A program made the translations under genes and the position numbers. From NCBI RefSeq assembly GCF_003945595.2, contig NW_024104366.1, positions 682,001 to 746,000 of the forward strand: a stretch of DNA of 64,000 nt, in the 5' to 3' direction. Below, piece after piece: positions 34,201-45,100 of the stretch. Origin of the DNA: Pipra filicauda. Taxonomy: Eukaryota; Chordata; Aves; Passeriformes; Pipridae. The notes beneath the pieces were generated by a model. The model was not told the DNA's origin, searched no databases, and was given only the letters and a program-made list of their open reading frames with translations. Numbering within the stretch: position 1 is the stretch's first letter; each line of letters opens with the position of its first letter.

Positions 34201-37200
34201 ATTTTTAGCTTCTAAATATGCAGAGACACTAAATCAACTATCACAAATGTGTGCTGGTGATGCAGCCAACAACACTTAATTATCAGTTCTACAGGAAAAT
34301 TAGGTGAGAAAATTACTTGTCTTTTTATATTTATTTTATTTATAAAAGAACCCAAAGATGATGACAATTCTCTCACTACAGCATGTTAGGCATAGATGAC
34401 TTGTCTGTCTTTTTCTTCTCCCTCTATGACATAGACTGATAAATTCCTGCAATGTACACAATTTAATGTGTGTTACTCCTCTTCAATGTTTTTTTTTTTT
34501 TCTGCAGTATTGAAGGAAGCTGTTTTGGTAGAGATGAAGCAGTCTCATCTTTTACAGGGTCTTAGATGAGAAACATTTGAGATATGGGGGCAAGAACCCT
34601 ATTCAGTCCAATACACTGACCTTCTTTGCAATGTGTGGGCCATTGTTTTTGTGTGTTGATATTATCTGCTTATGCATCTTGTTTCTTTCTTCCTCAGTAA
34701 ATCATTTGGGTCATTAAGCAACATCTAGGCATGAAGATACTGGTCATATTAACATGGTCTGATGTTAGTGTCTTCTTATATACCAGCCTTATTATTTCCT
34801 CCCGGTGCAGGGGCAGAGATAAGCAGGCACAGCTGGAGGCAAGAGGAGGGCAGAGCATGAATGGTACTCCAGCAGTACCATAAGCCTGTTTTGCGGCCAA
34901 ACATTTTGTACCATGAAATCACAGCCACGTGGAAACAACAGAAGATGCTCACTGTTTTCAGGACTATATCTACATTTTATCGATGATTTGATTTTGACTA
35001 TGCTAACCCTGCAGCAGGCAAGAAGAATTTCACACTTTGACGATGCCTTAATATGTGATTAGTTTTGTGCCCCAGATCAGGCTTTAATTGCTTCATGCCC
35101 AGGTGTATAGTAAAACAGAAATCTGCCCAGACCCACAATCCAGTCTGTGTTTGGTCTATGTTTGGTCTCCTGTTGATGTCCTCTCTTCCCAGACGGACAG
35201 AGGTCAGCTAAAACGGAATGAAAGCTTTTGTGCTAGCAAACCGGGTTTGCTCCCAAAGGAACTCTAGAGGACAGGACTTACTTATCTTGTGTTTAAAAAG
35301 GTAATTTAAATGGTAATGGAAGAAATACCTCAACCTTAAAGAAGTACTGAAGCAGTCAGGGACGAATGATTCCATGGGTGTTCTTTTTCTCCCAACAGCA
35401 AAGTGAAAGCAGCACTTGCTTCCCCTCCAGCTGCTTGTTCCTGCCCACAGCAGTTCTCAGTTATGACTGAGCAGGGCTTTGTCCAGCCAGGAGTCCATCA
35501 CCCTTAAGGGTAATCTTTAGCTTGTTTTTGCTTTGCTACATTTAAGTTGAACTGGTTTCTTCATCCACAAATGGATCTTTCATTCTAAAGCCTTTTTAGA
35601 GGCACTGAGTTGATTGCTGGTTTATTTGTCTTCAGTTGGCAAATTTCTTTCAGGTTATATCTACTAATCATAAGAAAGCTAATCCTGTATATATCATGTA
35701 TAGATGATAAGCAAAGTAAGCCTTTGTAAAAATTCCCTTTTACTGGAAAATCAGTAAGAAACTGAAAAATTCTGACCATCTGTGCTACTTTCTGAAACAC
35801 AGGTAAGGCACAGCAAGGTAATCAGTAGATTAAAAAACCAGGGAGTTGACTTTAAAATTACAGTTACAATTATGGTATATCAAAGTGGATCTGTCTTAAA
35901 AGTGGTCTACAGTGGAGCTCTCTCCCCTTGGCCTTTTGAATGCAAGTGTATCTCGGGATACGAATTCTTCTCAAGTACTGTCTGCTGCTACTATGCTGCT
36001 TTTTCAAACTGAAGGAAAAAAGCCCCAAACAATCCAACTGCTAAATGAAGGAAGAAATTAATGGAGCAATACACAAACAATGAGACGGCACAGGGAATGC
36101 TGAAGTAGAAGTTGTCAATGAAAGAAATGTTCTTCAAATGTCAGCCTCTGCCCCGTGCTGGAAGAGAGTATCTGAGAGAGCAGTAGCAGCTGCCATGATG
36201 TTTCATTTTTTTCACCTTGGGGGATCCCAAGGAACTGCTGTGTGAAGCAAAAGATAAGCTAATGGAAGGTGGAAAAGCAGGAAGACAACTCATTCTTTGA
36301 GCATCAGCGAAGAAATAAATCATCAGGGACTAAACTGGTTTGTATTTTTTCTCTGGTGCACACCTGCCACCATGACCCAATGTAGCTGCTTCACAGGAAT
36401 ATGGCAAGAAAAATCTTGGCTATAAAAATCTTGGCTCAATAAATGTGGCTGCATGTGTATGATGGAAGATGAAAGAAAAGAGAAAGGTGATGTTGAGAGG
36501 AAACAGGGACCTAGGTCTTGGCAGTTGGCAAGTTTCCATCCAGTATTTCTTCCTACACCAGGGGCGACTAAATGCTCACCAGTGGTAGGGGGAGCGTGCC
36601 TCTGGGAGTGCGTGGCATTTCAAGGAAAGAAGATGATAGACAATGTCCTTTTAAGAGTGGGTTTGGTTTTCCTTGAGTAAAATAGGAATAATAATGCCTG
36701 AGCAAGGGTATAGAATTCCCAGGGAAGAGAGTAAGGGAAGTTGTTTAGAAAAGGTTGGTACATCAGTTAGAAGGAACATGTTAATTGGCCCTTGATTTCC
36801 ATCAGGTGCCAAACCAATAAATTTCTATATGGTGGATTAAAACTGCAAGAGGTTAGAGAAAGAGGGAGAGGAGCAAATCTGGTAAAGGGGGAAATGTAAA
36901 ATTGCAGCAGGTTTCCTTCCCAGCAGCCTTCCCTGCAGGATGCTTGGGTAGGCTCACTGGTGATCCAAAGCTGATATTCCTTCCAATGTTACATGGTGAC
37001 CCAGTCAGCAGCATCCTCTTGAACCTGCCTGTCCCATAACGCTGGGAGTATTTCCCCTTAATGTGCTCTGCTGATTACCTGCTCCAGCATCAGGACAGTA
37101 TGGACTCCCCTTGCTCCAGCTCGGGGCCATGCCAGGTTGCTCTCGGCTCATGGCGATGTTTATAAGTGGTCAGTACATGTGTTGAGAGGTTGGGGGGGCA

Positions 37201-37702
37201 GGGGAGGGAAAGGTAGTTGCAGAGGTCTGTCCCCACTGCAGCGCTGGAGCCAGCCCAGTATGAGCAGTGAGCTGCTACTTCCTATGAGCATCCCAACATG
37301 TGGATACCACTATGACCAGGAAAGGAAGGGGCTGGTGGGTCGTAGGCAGTTCAGATGAGTGGGCTTGTGGCACAGCAAGGTTGTTACAGGTGTAGGTATG
37401 TTCTTTTTTAATTTTCTTGATCATTTGTTAATAAACATGCAAGCAAGGGTCTAGCTGGCTGTTGGAATTGGTACCAGTTCTGGTGCTACTGTGCCCAGCC
37501 TATTTCGGTATTTTCTAGAAGGGTCCGTGCCTTTGCAGCCAAGGAAGTCATGCTCTCCTGGGGCTCAGATCTAGCAGTATCTAATAAAAGGCCTGAGGAA
37601 GAGAAAGTTCTGCAAGATTTGTTTTCTCCTGGGAAATTAATCATTGTATACCACAGCATGCCTAGCATATGGCTGCCTATTCATGGGAACACTGAATCCA
37701 GT
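28257..37702. other. Noncoding stretch, nothing firmly recognised
   Basis: AT-rich to moderate composition with many short open frames on both strands and no recognisable domain. A T tract running into TCTGCAG (34489-34507) makes a strong-looking splice acceptor, but no coding exon follows that I can support. A 13-bp direct repeat lies at 36409-36436. A 32-base segment (34897-34928) resembles 16889-16920. Confidence 0.45.
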
Positions 37703-37796
37703 CCCTGATTCAGCAAAATACTGTAAGTGGTGTTTAGTTGTGATAAACAGGACTTAAGGGCAGGTCTAAAGCTGGGCATGTGCTTAACTGAATCAA
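37703..37796. mobile_element. Ancient palindromic repeat relic (MITE-like)
   Basis: The segment opens with CTGATTCAGCAAAATACTG and closes with GGGCATGTGCTTAACTGAATC. GATTCAG (37707-37713) and CTGAATC (37788-37794) are inverted ends. The reverse complement of the right half also carries TTAAGCACATGC, a word that belongs to the same left-half consensus ('gattcagcaaagcacttaagcacatgc') I know from old amniote repeats. It looks like a nonautonomous palindromic DNA transposon worn down to about 95 bases. Confidence 0.5.
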
Positions 37797-38460
37797 ATTC
37801 ATTTCACTTCTTCATAGAAAAGGTAAAACACTGAGATTTGTACTGTGACGCAAAGCTAGTTTTTTTCTCAGGTAAGCACTGGATCAAAAAAATGGTAGTG
37901 AGCCTGTTTTCCAGATTAATTCAATTTATTTTAGATGTCTATTACTTTGTCTTTTCACCTTCCAGATGTCACTTGCAAAGGAGACAAACTACACAAAAAT
38001 TGATTTACAAGACCAAATACACAATCCACATAGTGCAATGGGTCTTTTGTCTGTTATCTTTATTATTTGTATTGTATCACCCTGCTCTGGCTGTAAGAGA
38101 CAATAGCCATATACTTTGCAGTGGATGGTTAATGAGCTGACAAACAATCAACCAGATTTCTTTTCTTGGCTGATCATTTACAGATTTCTTCAAGCTCTAA
38201 TGTCAGAGTGTTTGTATCCTGGTATGTCTCGCCGTCTAGGAAAGAAAGCACTCAAGCTGCCTGCCACCATGTAAGTGTCTAATTCATCTTTTTAATGCTA
38301 ATGCTAGGTTGTAGCAGAGAACCCTAGAACAACATTTTAGCTCCTAAAAATCTATTTTTCTTGGTGGTTTTAAGCTATTTGCTTCTTAATTACTCTGAAA
38401 GTGTCTTTGCTCTTGCATTTAAAAAAAGGAGGATCTGAAATGTCATTTTTTCTAAACAGT
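37797..38460. other. Noncoding flank left of RTE copy 2
   Basis: AT-rich DNA. A 100-codon open frame (37838-38140) has no recognisable similarity and no supporting context. Confidence 0.45.
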
Positions 38461-38469
38461 GATACTTTG
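38461..38469. repeat. Target-site duplication, left copy (RTE copy 2)
   Basis: GATACTTTG occurs here and again at 39166-39174, directly outside the two ends of the RTE insertion. Confidence 0.75.
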
Positions 38470-38470
38470 T

Positions 38471-38509
38471 ACTTTTCTTCAAGTGTTTATTCCACCAAAC
38501 TCTTGTGGA
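38471..38509 (-). mobile_element. Inverted 5' segment of RTE copy 2
   Basis: The reverse complement aligns with copy 1 427-466 with one 2-base gap and about three mismatches. The piece is immediately upstream, in the element, of where the forward segment begins (copy 1 position 471), with about four bases lost at the junction. Confidence 0.85.
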
Positions 38510-38512
38510 TCA

Positions 38513-39119
38513 AAGATCACTGTTTACAGAGCCATTGTGCTGTCTACTCTTTTATGTGGATCTGAATCATGGGTCATGTACCGCCACCACCTGCAACTCC
38601 TAGAATGCTTCCATCAACGCTGTCTCCATACAGTCCTAAACATCCACTGGTCAGATTATGTAACCAATACGTCTGTTCTAGAACAAGCAGCAGTCACAAG
38701 TATTGAGGCCATGTTGCTGAGAACACAGCTGCGTTGGGCAGGGCACGTCTCAAGGATGAAGGACCACCGCCTCCCTAAGATCCTGCTTTATGGTGAACTT
38801 GCCACTGGCTGCTGCAAGAGAGGAGCCCCGAAGAGAAGGTACAAGGACTCCCTGAAACAACATCTCAGCCTTGGCTATTGATCAACATAACTGGTCTACT
38901 CTGGCCTCCAATCGGGAGGTCCGGAGACACACTAACACTGCTGCTGCTTTTGAGAAAGCACGCAGGATCACTCTTGAGGAGAAAAAACAACGCAGAAAGA
39001 ATTGTGTTTTGCAGAATACACCACCTAAGGAGTCCTTCTGCTGTGCCTTTTGCAACCGGACTTGTCTATCTCGTATTGGCCTTTTTAGCCACCAGTGTGC
39101 TGGTAACAAACGTGGGTAG
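38513..39119 (+). pseudogene. RTE reverse transcriptase C-terminal region, frameshifted
   Basis: Same protein region as in copy 1: LSTLLCGSESW, RWAGHVSRM, GAPKRRYKDS, then a finger region CAFC...GLFSHQ. Two bases are missing near 38875 relative to copy 1, so the frame ends at 38881. The rest continues in another frame to the stop at 39117. A short in-frame deletion lies near 38933. The last Cys of the C2HC motif is replaced (H-Q-C-A-G). The ATG at 38459 belongs to the flank and the inverted piece and is not a start codon of the element. Confidence 0.85.
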
Positions 39120-39133
39120 AGCTCCTCCCAAAT

Positions 39134-39148
39134 CTTCCGTTCCGGAAG
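39134..39148 (+). other. 3' UTR hairpin of RTE copy 2
   Basis: CTTCCG-TTC-CGGAAG forms a perfect 6-bp stem with a 3-base loop at the same place as the copy 1 hairpin. The stem bases differ from copy 1 on both arms, yet pairing is kept. Confidence 0.7.
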
Positions 39149-39165
39149 CCTAGCCATGATGAAAA

Positions 39166-39174
39166 GATACTTTG
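39166..39174. repeat. Target-site duplication, right copy (RTE copy 2)
   Basis: This is a perfect repeat of the 9-mer at 38461-38469. Confidence 0.75.
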
Positions 39175-42100
39175 AAACCAGAGACCTGCTTGTGGGTGTC
39201 ATTCTATACTTTCAGACATCACCACTTTTCTTTTGGAGGTTTAGAAATTGGTATGTAAATACCTAATTTACATTGTGCATTACCCTCATTAAGGCCAATA
39301 AACATTTCATTTAAACATCAATGCTCCCAAATGGGAGTGTTGACGGTCTAGCCTGCTTATCTCTCTTCAAACAGATGACTCCTTGTTACCCTCTGAAAAA
39401 CTGCAATATAAAACAGTCTCCCATCTGTAGCTTTTACAACCTGTGATGCAGTGTTCCCGGGGTTTATCCTTTCTCTCTTCCTTTGGTATCTGCTTGATCG
39501 TCAAATTCACACACACACTCTTAAACATTCATGCAACCACTCTAGTCTCTAATATTTGCACTAATTTCGTTGTTCTCCGCTTTGCATTCAGCCTGGAGAA
39601 CACTGCGGAGCCACCACAGTGACTGTGGGGGACAAAGCAGCAGTGGCAGCTGGACAGACACCCCTCCACACACAGTTCCACTGCAGCTGGGTCACCGACC
39701 ACTGGGAGGATTTACAGTGGGACAAACAATGTGTTTGTGTGCAGGGACACACGGGTGCAGTGGGGCTGAATAAAGGACACGCTGAAAGGAGGAGCAAAGG
39801 CATGTGGTGCTAGAACTAAAACAGAAAATTGAGGTTCTGTGCTAAGCTTAAAAAAAGCAAAAATTTCTCTCTGTATCCAAGAAAGAAGCGTGGCCTGTTG
39901 GGTAGCAGAGTCAGGACAGATGTTTCATTTTCTGGCTTTGTTACTGGCTGTGGTGAGACTTTATCTGTGGCCCCATTTCCTATATTTAACATGAAGGTTG
40001 TAATTGCTAAAATGGTAAGAACCAGTGGTGCTGCAGGAGATTGGCTGATAGGTGCAGAAACTGCTTGGGATCTCTTCTGTAACTCATGACAAATTGTAAG
40101 TATGCTTTAAAGTCACTCGGAGAATTAAATGCATGAATTATAAAAAAACCTAACAATTTTTAAGTTAATTTTTAATATGACAGCCTTTAAAAACATTGCA
40201 TTTCTTGTTCTTCCAGAATTCTTTTTCTTGCTAAAATAACACATGCAAGAAGTGTAAGTAGTAAGAAGAGGGGAGAGAGACTGTGCCCCCTTCTCCCTCA
40301 CACTTGGAGCCAACAGCTGAGATTCAAATGCAAATGCCAGTACTCTCTAACTCTCCAGGAACTTCTGAGTCTTGGTGTCTTACACCTATGTGACAACTTT
40401 AGGCTAAATTAAAAATCAAAGAGATTTCCCCTGGAGTAAGGTATTGCTTGTTATGAGTGAGGATATCATAATTGGAGCTGCCAGGAGGTTTATGAACTCC
40501 ACTTGCTGAAAGGGGCTTTGGGACTGTGAAGCACCAGAGTCTGTATTTTCTGTCTGGAGTCATCCCAACTGCTGCCCTCCCTGTGTCAGATGCGTAAAAC
40601 CAACAAACATGCTACAGATCCAATTTAATTGCCAATATGCTCCTCTCTTCTGTGTGAATTTGATAGATTTGGGGGGCTGAGATTGTACCCCCCCAGCTCT
40701 CACCTTGTTGCTGGGGTGCCTCCTAGGTAAAAAGACAGGCAGGTCCTGGGTGCAGGTGCCCCCTTTGAGGGTGCTGTGCAACCTCCTTGTCACATCTTGT
40801 CTGACTAGAGCTGCCTGATGTTGACAGGTCAAGGTCTCAACTGTAGCTGCCAGTCTGTGCACTTCAAAGCTTTGATTCCCCCCTGCTTTTCCCTCGCTAT
40901 TCCCTAAGCGTGTGCCCACCCAATGTAGCTAAGGTGGTAAAGAGGGAGGAAACAGACCTTTGGTAGCTTTATTTTAGCAACTATAGGATGGGACATTCAA
41001 AGTCAGTAGCTAGAAACACAGAGTGCCTTTAATGGCAGAGGAAATTTTTTCCTTGATCTCATCATATCTGTTCTTCATCTTTCCCTTTCCTCAGTAACTC
41101 AAATGACAGACTTTACTGGAAAAATACCTCATAGCTGAGGATCACATTCAGGTTTTTTGCTATATGTGAAATTTTAAATCTAAATTAGGGTGCAGAAAAT
41201 GTACCGTACCTTTGCTGGCTTGATTTAGTCATAGGAATCATGTATGCACAAAACAGAGAGAGAGGGAGAGAGGAAAAAAAGACTAATAGCGTTTGAAAAG
41301 GGTGCAGCCATCAAAACTTGATGGGAAAAACTCCAGCAAGTTTGTTAACTTCCACGAAGTAGTAAATGATCAGCTTAACTTGGCCTGTGATGCATTAATG
41401 TTACTTCATTACAAAGTAAGGTGGTTGAGGAGGGAAATATTCGCTGTGCAGACAGAACGGTTTTTTCTGGGTTTCACAGAATTTTAAAATGAACCATTTG
41501 ACAGGGAAATGCTAATTTTAAATACAGAGAAAAATTGGATTTTTGGTGTGGTTTTTTTTTTTTAATTTTAAGGGGAATCTGCATAAGGAATAAACCTCCA
41601 AAGAACAGAGAGATATAGGACTACAGTAATGAATTTGCAAAAAGAGAAATGTGATTCTGTATATTATATTTCACAGGCAGAATTTGTTAAGTTGTATGGG
41701 GCTTTCTCCAGTTAGTAGTCATTGAGAAAACTTTCTGTGGAAACAGTTCACTACTGACTAACACTGCAACAGACATTTTTGATAGCAAATAACAGGTGTC
41801 AAGTGCTGGCGTTTTGTAGCTGGCATCACTTTCCCCTGGTGCAAATCACACTAAAGAAGACAGTACAGAGATAATCGAAGATCAGTAAGCACAACTGTAA
41901 TGCCTCGCTGGTGGTGTTTGGCTCTGGCTCAAGTTAAAGGCTAACACAGACACAAGATTTGGGAGATTCAAACCTCAGGTAAAAAACTTTTACATAGGTA
42001 TATGTGTGTACACATCGCTGAATCAGTCCAAATATCCATCTATCCTCTCTTTGGCGGAGGTGTACATGCCACACTTTAAGCAAGGAGTGCTTCCAGGCTC

Positions 42101-45100
42101 CCTGCATCACTAATGTGCTTGGCAGCCCCATCTGGGTGTGTTTTACCTGGGCTGTTTCCCATCTCCCCAGCAATTTGTCTCAGTGCATTATCACCATTTT
42201 TGCAATTATCACAGTTATTCTTGTCTTTCTGCAAGTAAACAGTGAGGCAAGTGAGTTTTTTAGACAATGTGAAGTATTTCACCATAAATATTTTTTCTTG
42301 CACTATCAAATCTGTTTCTTTTCCATTTTCTATCAAGCTCTTGATGTTACTACTCCAGCACTTCCTCGTTACTCAAGGAGTGCCAGTGAGAGAAGGCTCC
42401 ACATACAAACACACACACACATACCCTTCTATTTCCACATAGTGACTTCTGTATTAGCAACTGCTTACAGATTTTCATGTTACTGCAAAAATAATTCTTG
42501 AAATTGTAGGAGTTATATGTCTGTTTTAAAGAGAGAAAGCAAGTTATAGAAATGTGTGCTTTGTGCAGGAGAGTTTACTCTCAGTCCATGTTGCAGGGTT
42601 TATTTTTCAGATCTCACAGGAAAAGGATATTGGTGTTGGGATTGTCTGGTTCCATGAGAACCTCCCCATTTAAAAGGACAATATGGATTGCCTGTTAATT
42701 CACTAGCTAAAACTTAAGTAAGCAGAGGCTAATGTCTCTCTACTGGTTTAATTAAAACGATTACTTGTCTAAAGATAAGGTATTTCCAGTTAAAAGCCAT
42801 CGCCTTCAACTCCAGATTAGCTGAGAACAGTTCAAATTAGTTTAGGGTAGGGTCAAAGATCAGAATTTTAGGGGTTTGAAGTTTTTTAGCTGAGCAAATC
42901 AACTGGTATCTGGGGGAGAATCCACATCTAAGTGAAAAAGGGGGAGGCTGGGATTTACATCTGCATGGAAGTGGATTGTTTGGGGGCTTTAAACAAATGA
43001 GTTAATGAGGTGGCACTGACACACATCTGTCCCCCCTGGGAGATCTGAAGTCCAGCGGATGGTCCACTTGAGTGTCACTGGCAGAGGCATGAAGCTGGAA
43101 TAAACCAAACCAAAGACTTACATAACGCTTAATAGGCTTTGAGGTGATTTGGCATTTTAAAAATCTGTGCAAGCAGGGGAAGACGCAACATTTAGAAACA
43201 AGTGGAAATGTGCAGGAGAAAAAACAAAGAGCAGGTCAAAACTGAAAGCTTTGTGCTGCTCAGAGCAGAGTTTGGTGACAGCTTTCTGCCAGGCAGCAGT
43301 GAGGTTCTTCTGCAGATGGTGGTAGTGCGACTCAGAGGGGACTGTCCAGGCCAACCTTTTGAAAATCTCCACCTTTTCAAAAAAGTGTAAATCCTCACTC
43401 TGATTGGAGTGTTTTAGTTGCAAACAGGAGCCAGCTCCCAAGGCACCTCTCCATCCCCAGGACACAGTGAGTGAGAAATGCCAGCTGGCATCCCACTGCA
43501 GCCTGTGCTGCCTGAAGGCCTCCTGCCAGGCAACCCAGCCTCGCTTGTCAGTGGGGCAGCTGAGCTACACACAGCTGGAGAGGGTTCGGATGGATGACGA
43601 CTGTGTAGCTGTGTGCTTCAGCTGTATCAAGAAGCTCACATGCTGCCTGAAGGTCTGTAGAAACTAAATCCCCTGGCTGTATCTGTATGACTCTCCTTGC
43701 CCCACAGGGCCTTGACTTCATATGGGAGAAGGTGGAAACTTTGTCTTCCCCAAGATGCTACACAGCCTTCATGTCCTGCTCTGGTGTTGATCTCAAGGCC
43801 CAAGGTCCACAAATGTTTGTACCTCTTGCAACAGATGCTTCTGGAAGCGTTCTTTCAAGAGGTGACCTTGAAGCCAAGGCAAAGCTCCTAATGAACTGTA
43901 TTGCTGTGGATCAAGCAGAGGAGGAGGATCATGCATCTTCCACTCTATGCCTGTGCTGGTTCTGGTTTATTGGCTTGCAAAGAGCCCAAAGGGACCCACC
44001 CATTTTTGTAGGGATTTAGGTCCAGAGATCTGAAAGTCCTGAGGCACTTAGCTCCCATCACCTTACGACTTGAATAAAAGCATTTTTGAAGTTTGGTGCT
44101 GGATGACTTTGTAGATTTGCATGCTCCATTATCCTGCTGTCCCCCCATTCTCCTCAGTGGCACTGCTCATGGTGTGTTTGCTGCCTTGTGGGTCAAGAAG
44201 GAGGCTCTGCCATGACACAGCCCCCTTGCGATGCCAAGGTCAGGGCTTGCAGGACCACAGGCCCCTTTTTGCATCCTGTAGAGGTGATGGGAGTACACAG
44301 GCGGATATTGGTAAACTGGAGTATTTAATGGCCCACCCATAATTTCAGCTGGCCAGCCACTGGTCTCTAAAGTACTCCTTGTTTGAGGGAGAGGAAAAAA
44401 AATCTGCTCCTGTTTCACTCACCCTAGAGCAGAAATGTGTAGTTCACTCTCAGCTGTTTGAATCCCGCAAACATGACCACACAAGAGCACAGATTCTGAA
44501 TTTTTCAATGCAGCATCTTTGGCTTGACCAAAGTCTACCTTAGACCTCTGTGAACTGTCTGCACCCCTCATCCTGGAGAATCCTACCCCCCAGCGTGGCT
44601 ATGCTTTATCTGGGTGCATGTGGCCCCAAGGAACCAGTTTGGGTGTCAAAGACCTAAGGACCTTATAACCATTTCTGGACATATTTTTTTACACTGTAAG
44701 AACTACAGAAAATGGCCCCCCAGAAGTTTCCTGGCCTTTTGTCCACCTCTGCTTAGAGAAAAATATTTTTCCTCCTTTTCCCCCAGTTGTATTAGAAAAA
44801 GTTACAGACAAATAGGGGCACAAGAAATAGTCACAAGTAAAAGGGGGAGGATACAATTCCGTGGCCTCTTCTTCCCCTCACCACAGGCTCAGTCTCTGGA
44901 GTGATCTCAGACTGAATTTACACCCTGAATGCAAACCCTTGGGATTGTGCCAAGTATGCTGGAGATTCAATGACCCATTTTTGTGTACAGATCTGAGTTT
45001 GTGGACAGAGGGGTATTCAACACATTCGTACAGCAACAGGAGAGGAGCCCTTTTTCCATCTTTAGTTTCATGTTTGGCTTGACTGTTGTCTGATGCTGCT

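Larger units (their letters stand above)
38470..39165 (+). mobile_element. RTE-clade LINE with 5' inversion (twin-primed), copy 2
   Basis: From about 38513 to 39165 the sequence matches copy 1 (471-1123) in the same orientation, through the RT C-terminal region, the stop, the short 3' UTR with hairpin, and the CCATGATG end plus a few extra A residues. The first 39 bases (38471-38509) match copy 1 positions 427-466 on the opposite strand. For example, CTTCAAGTGTTTATT here is the reverse complement of AATAAACACTTGAAG in copy 1. The inverted and forward pieces are adjacent in the source element. This is the product expected from twin priming during target-primed reverse transcription. A 9-bp duplication flanks the whole insertion. 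Confidence 0.85.

Noticed and set aside
38459..38512. N-terminal extension of the copy 2 RTE open frame (ATG at 38459)
   Set aside because: These codons come from the target-site duplication and the inverted 39-bp piece read on the wrong strand, not from the element's protein.
43404..43667. Cys-rich 87-codon open frame that at first looks like a zinc-binding or secreted protein
   Set aside because: The cysteine spacing fits no family I know, there is no signal peptide, and no splice structure supports it.
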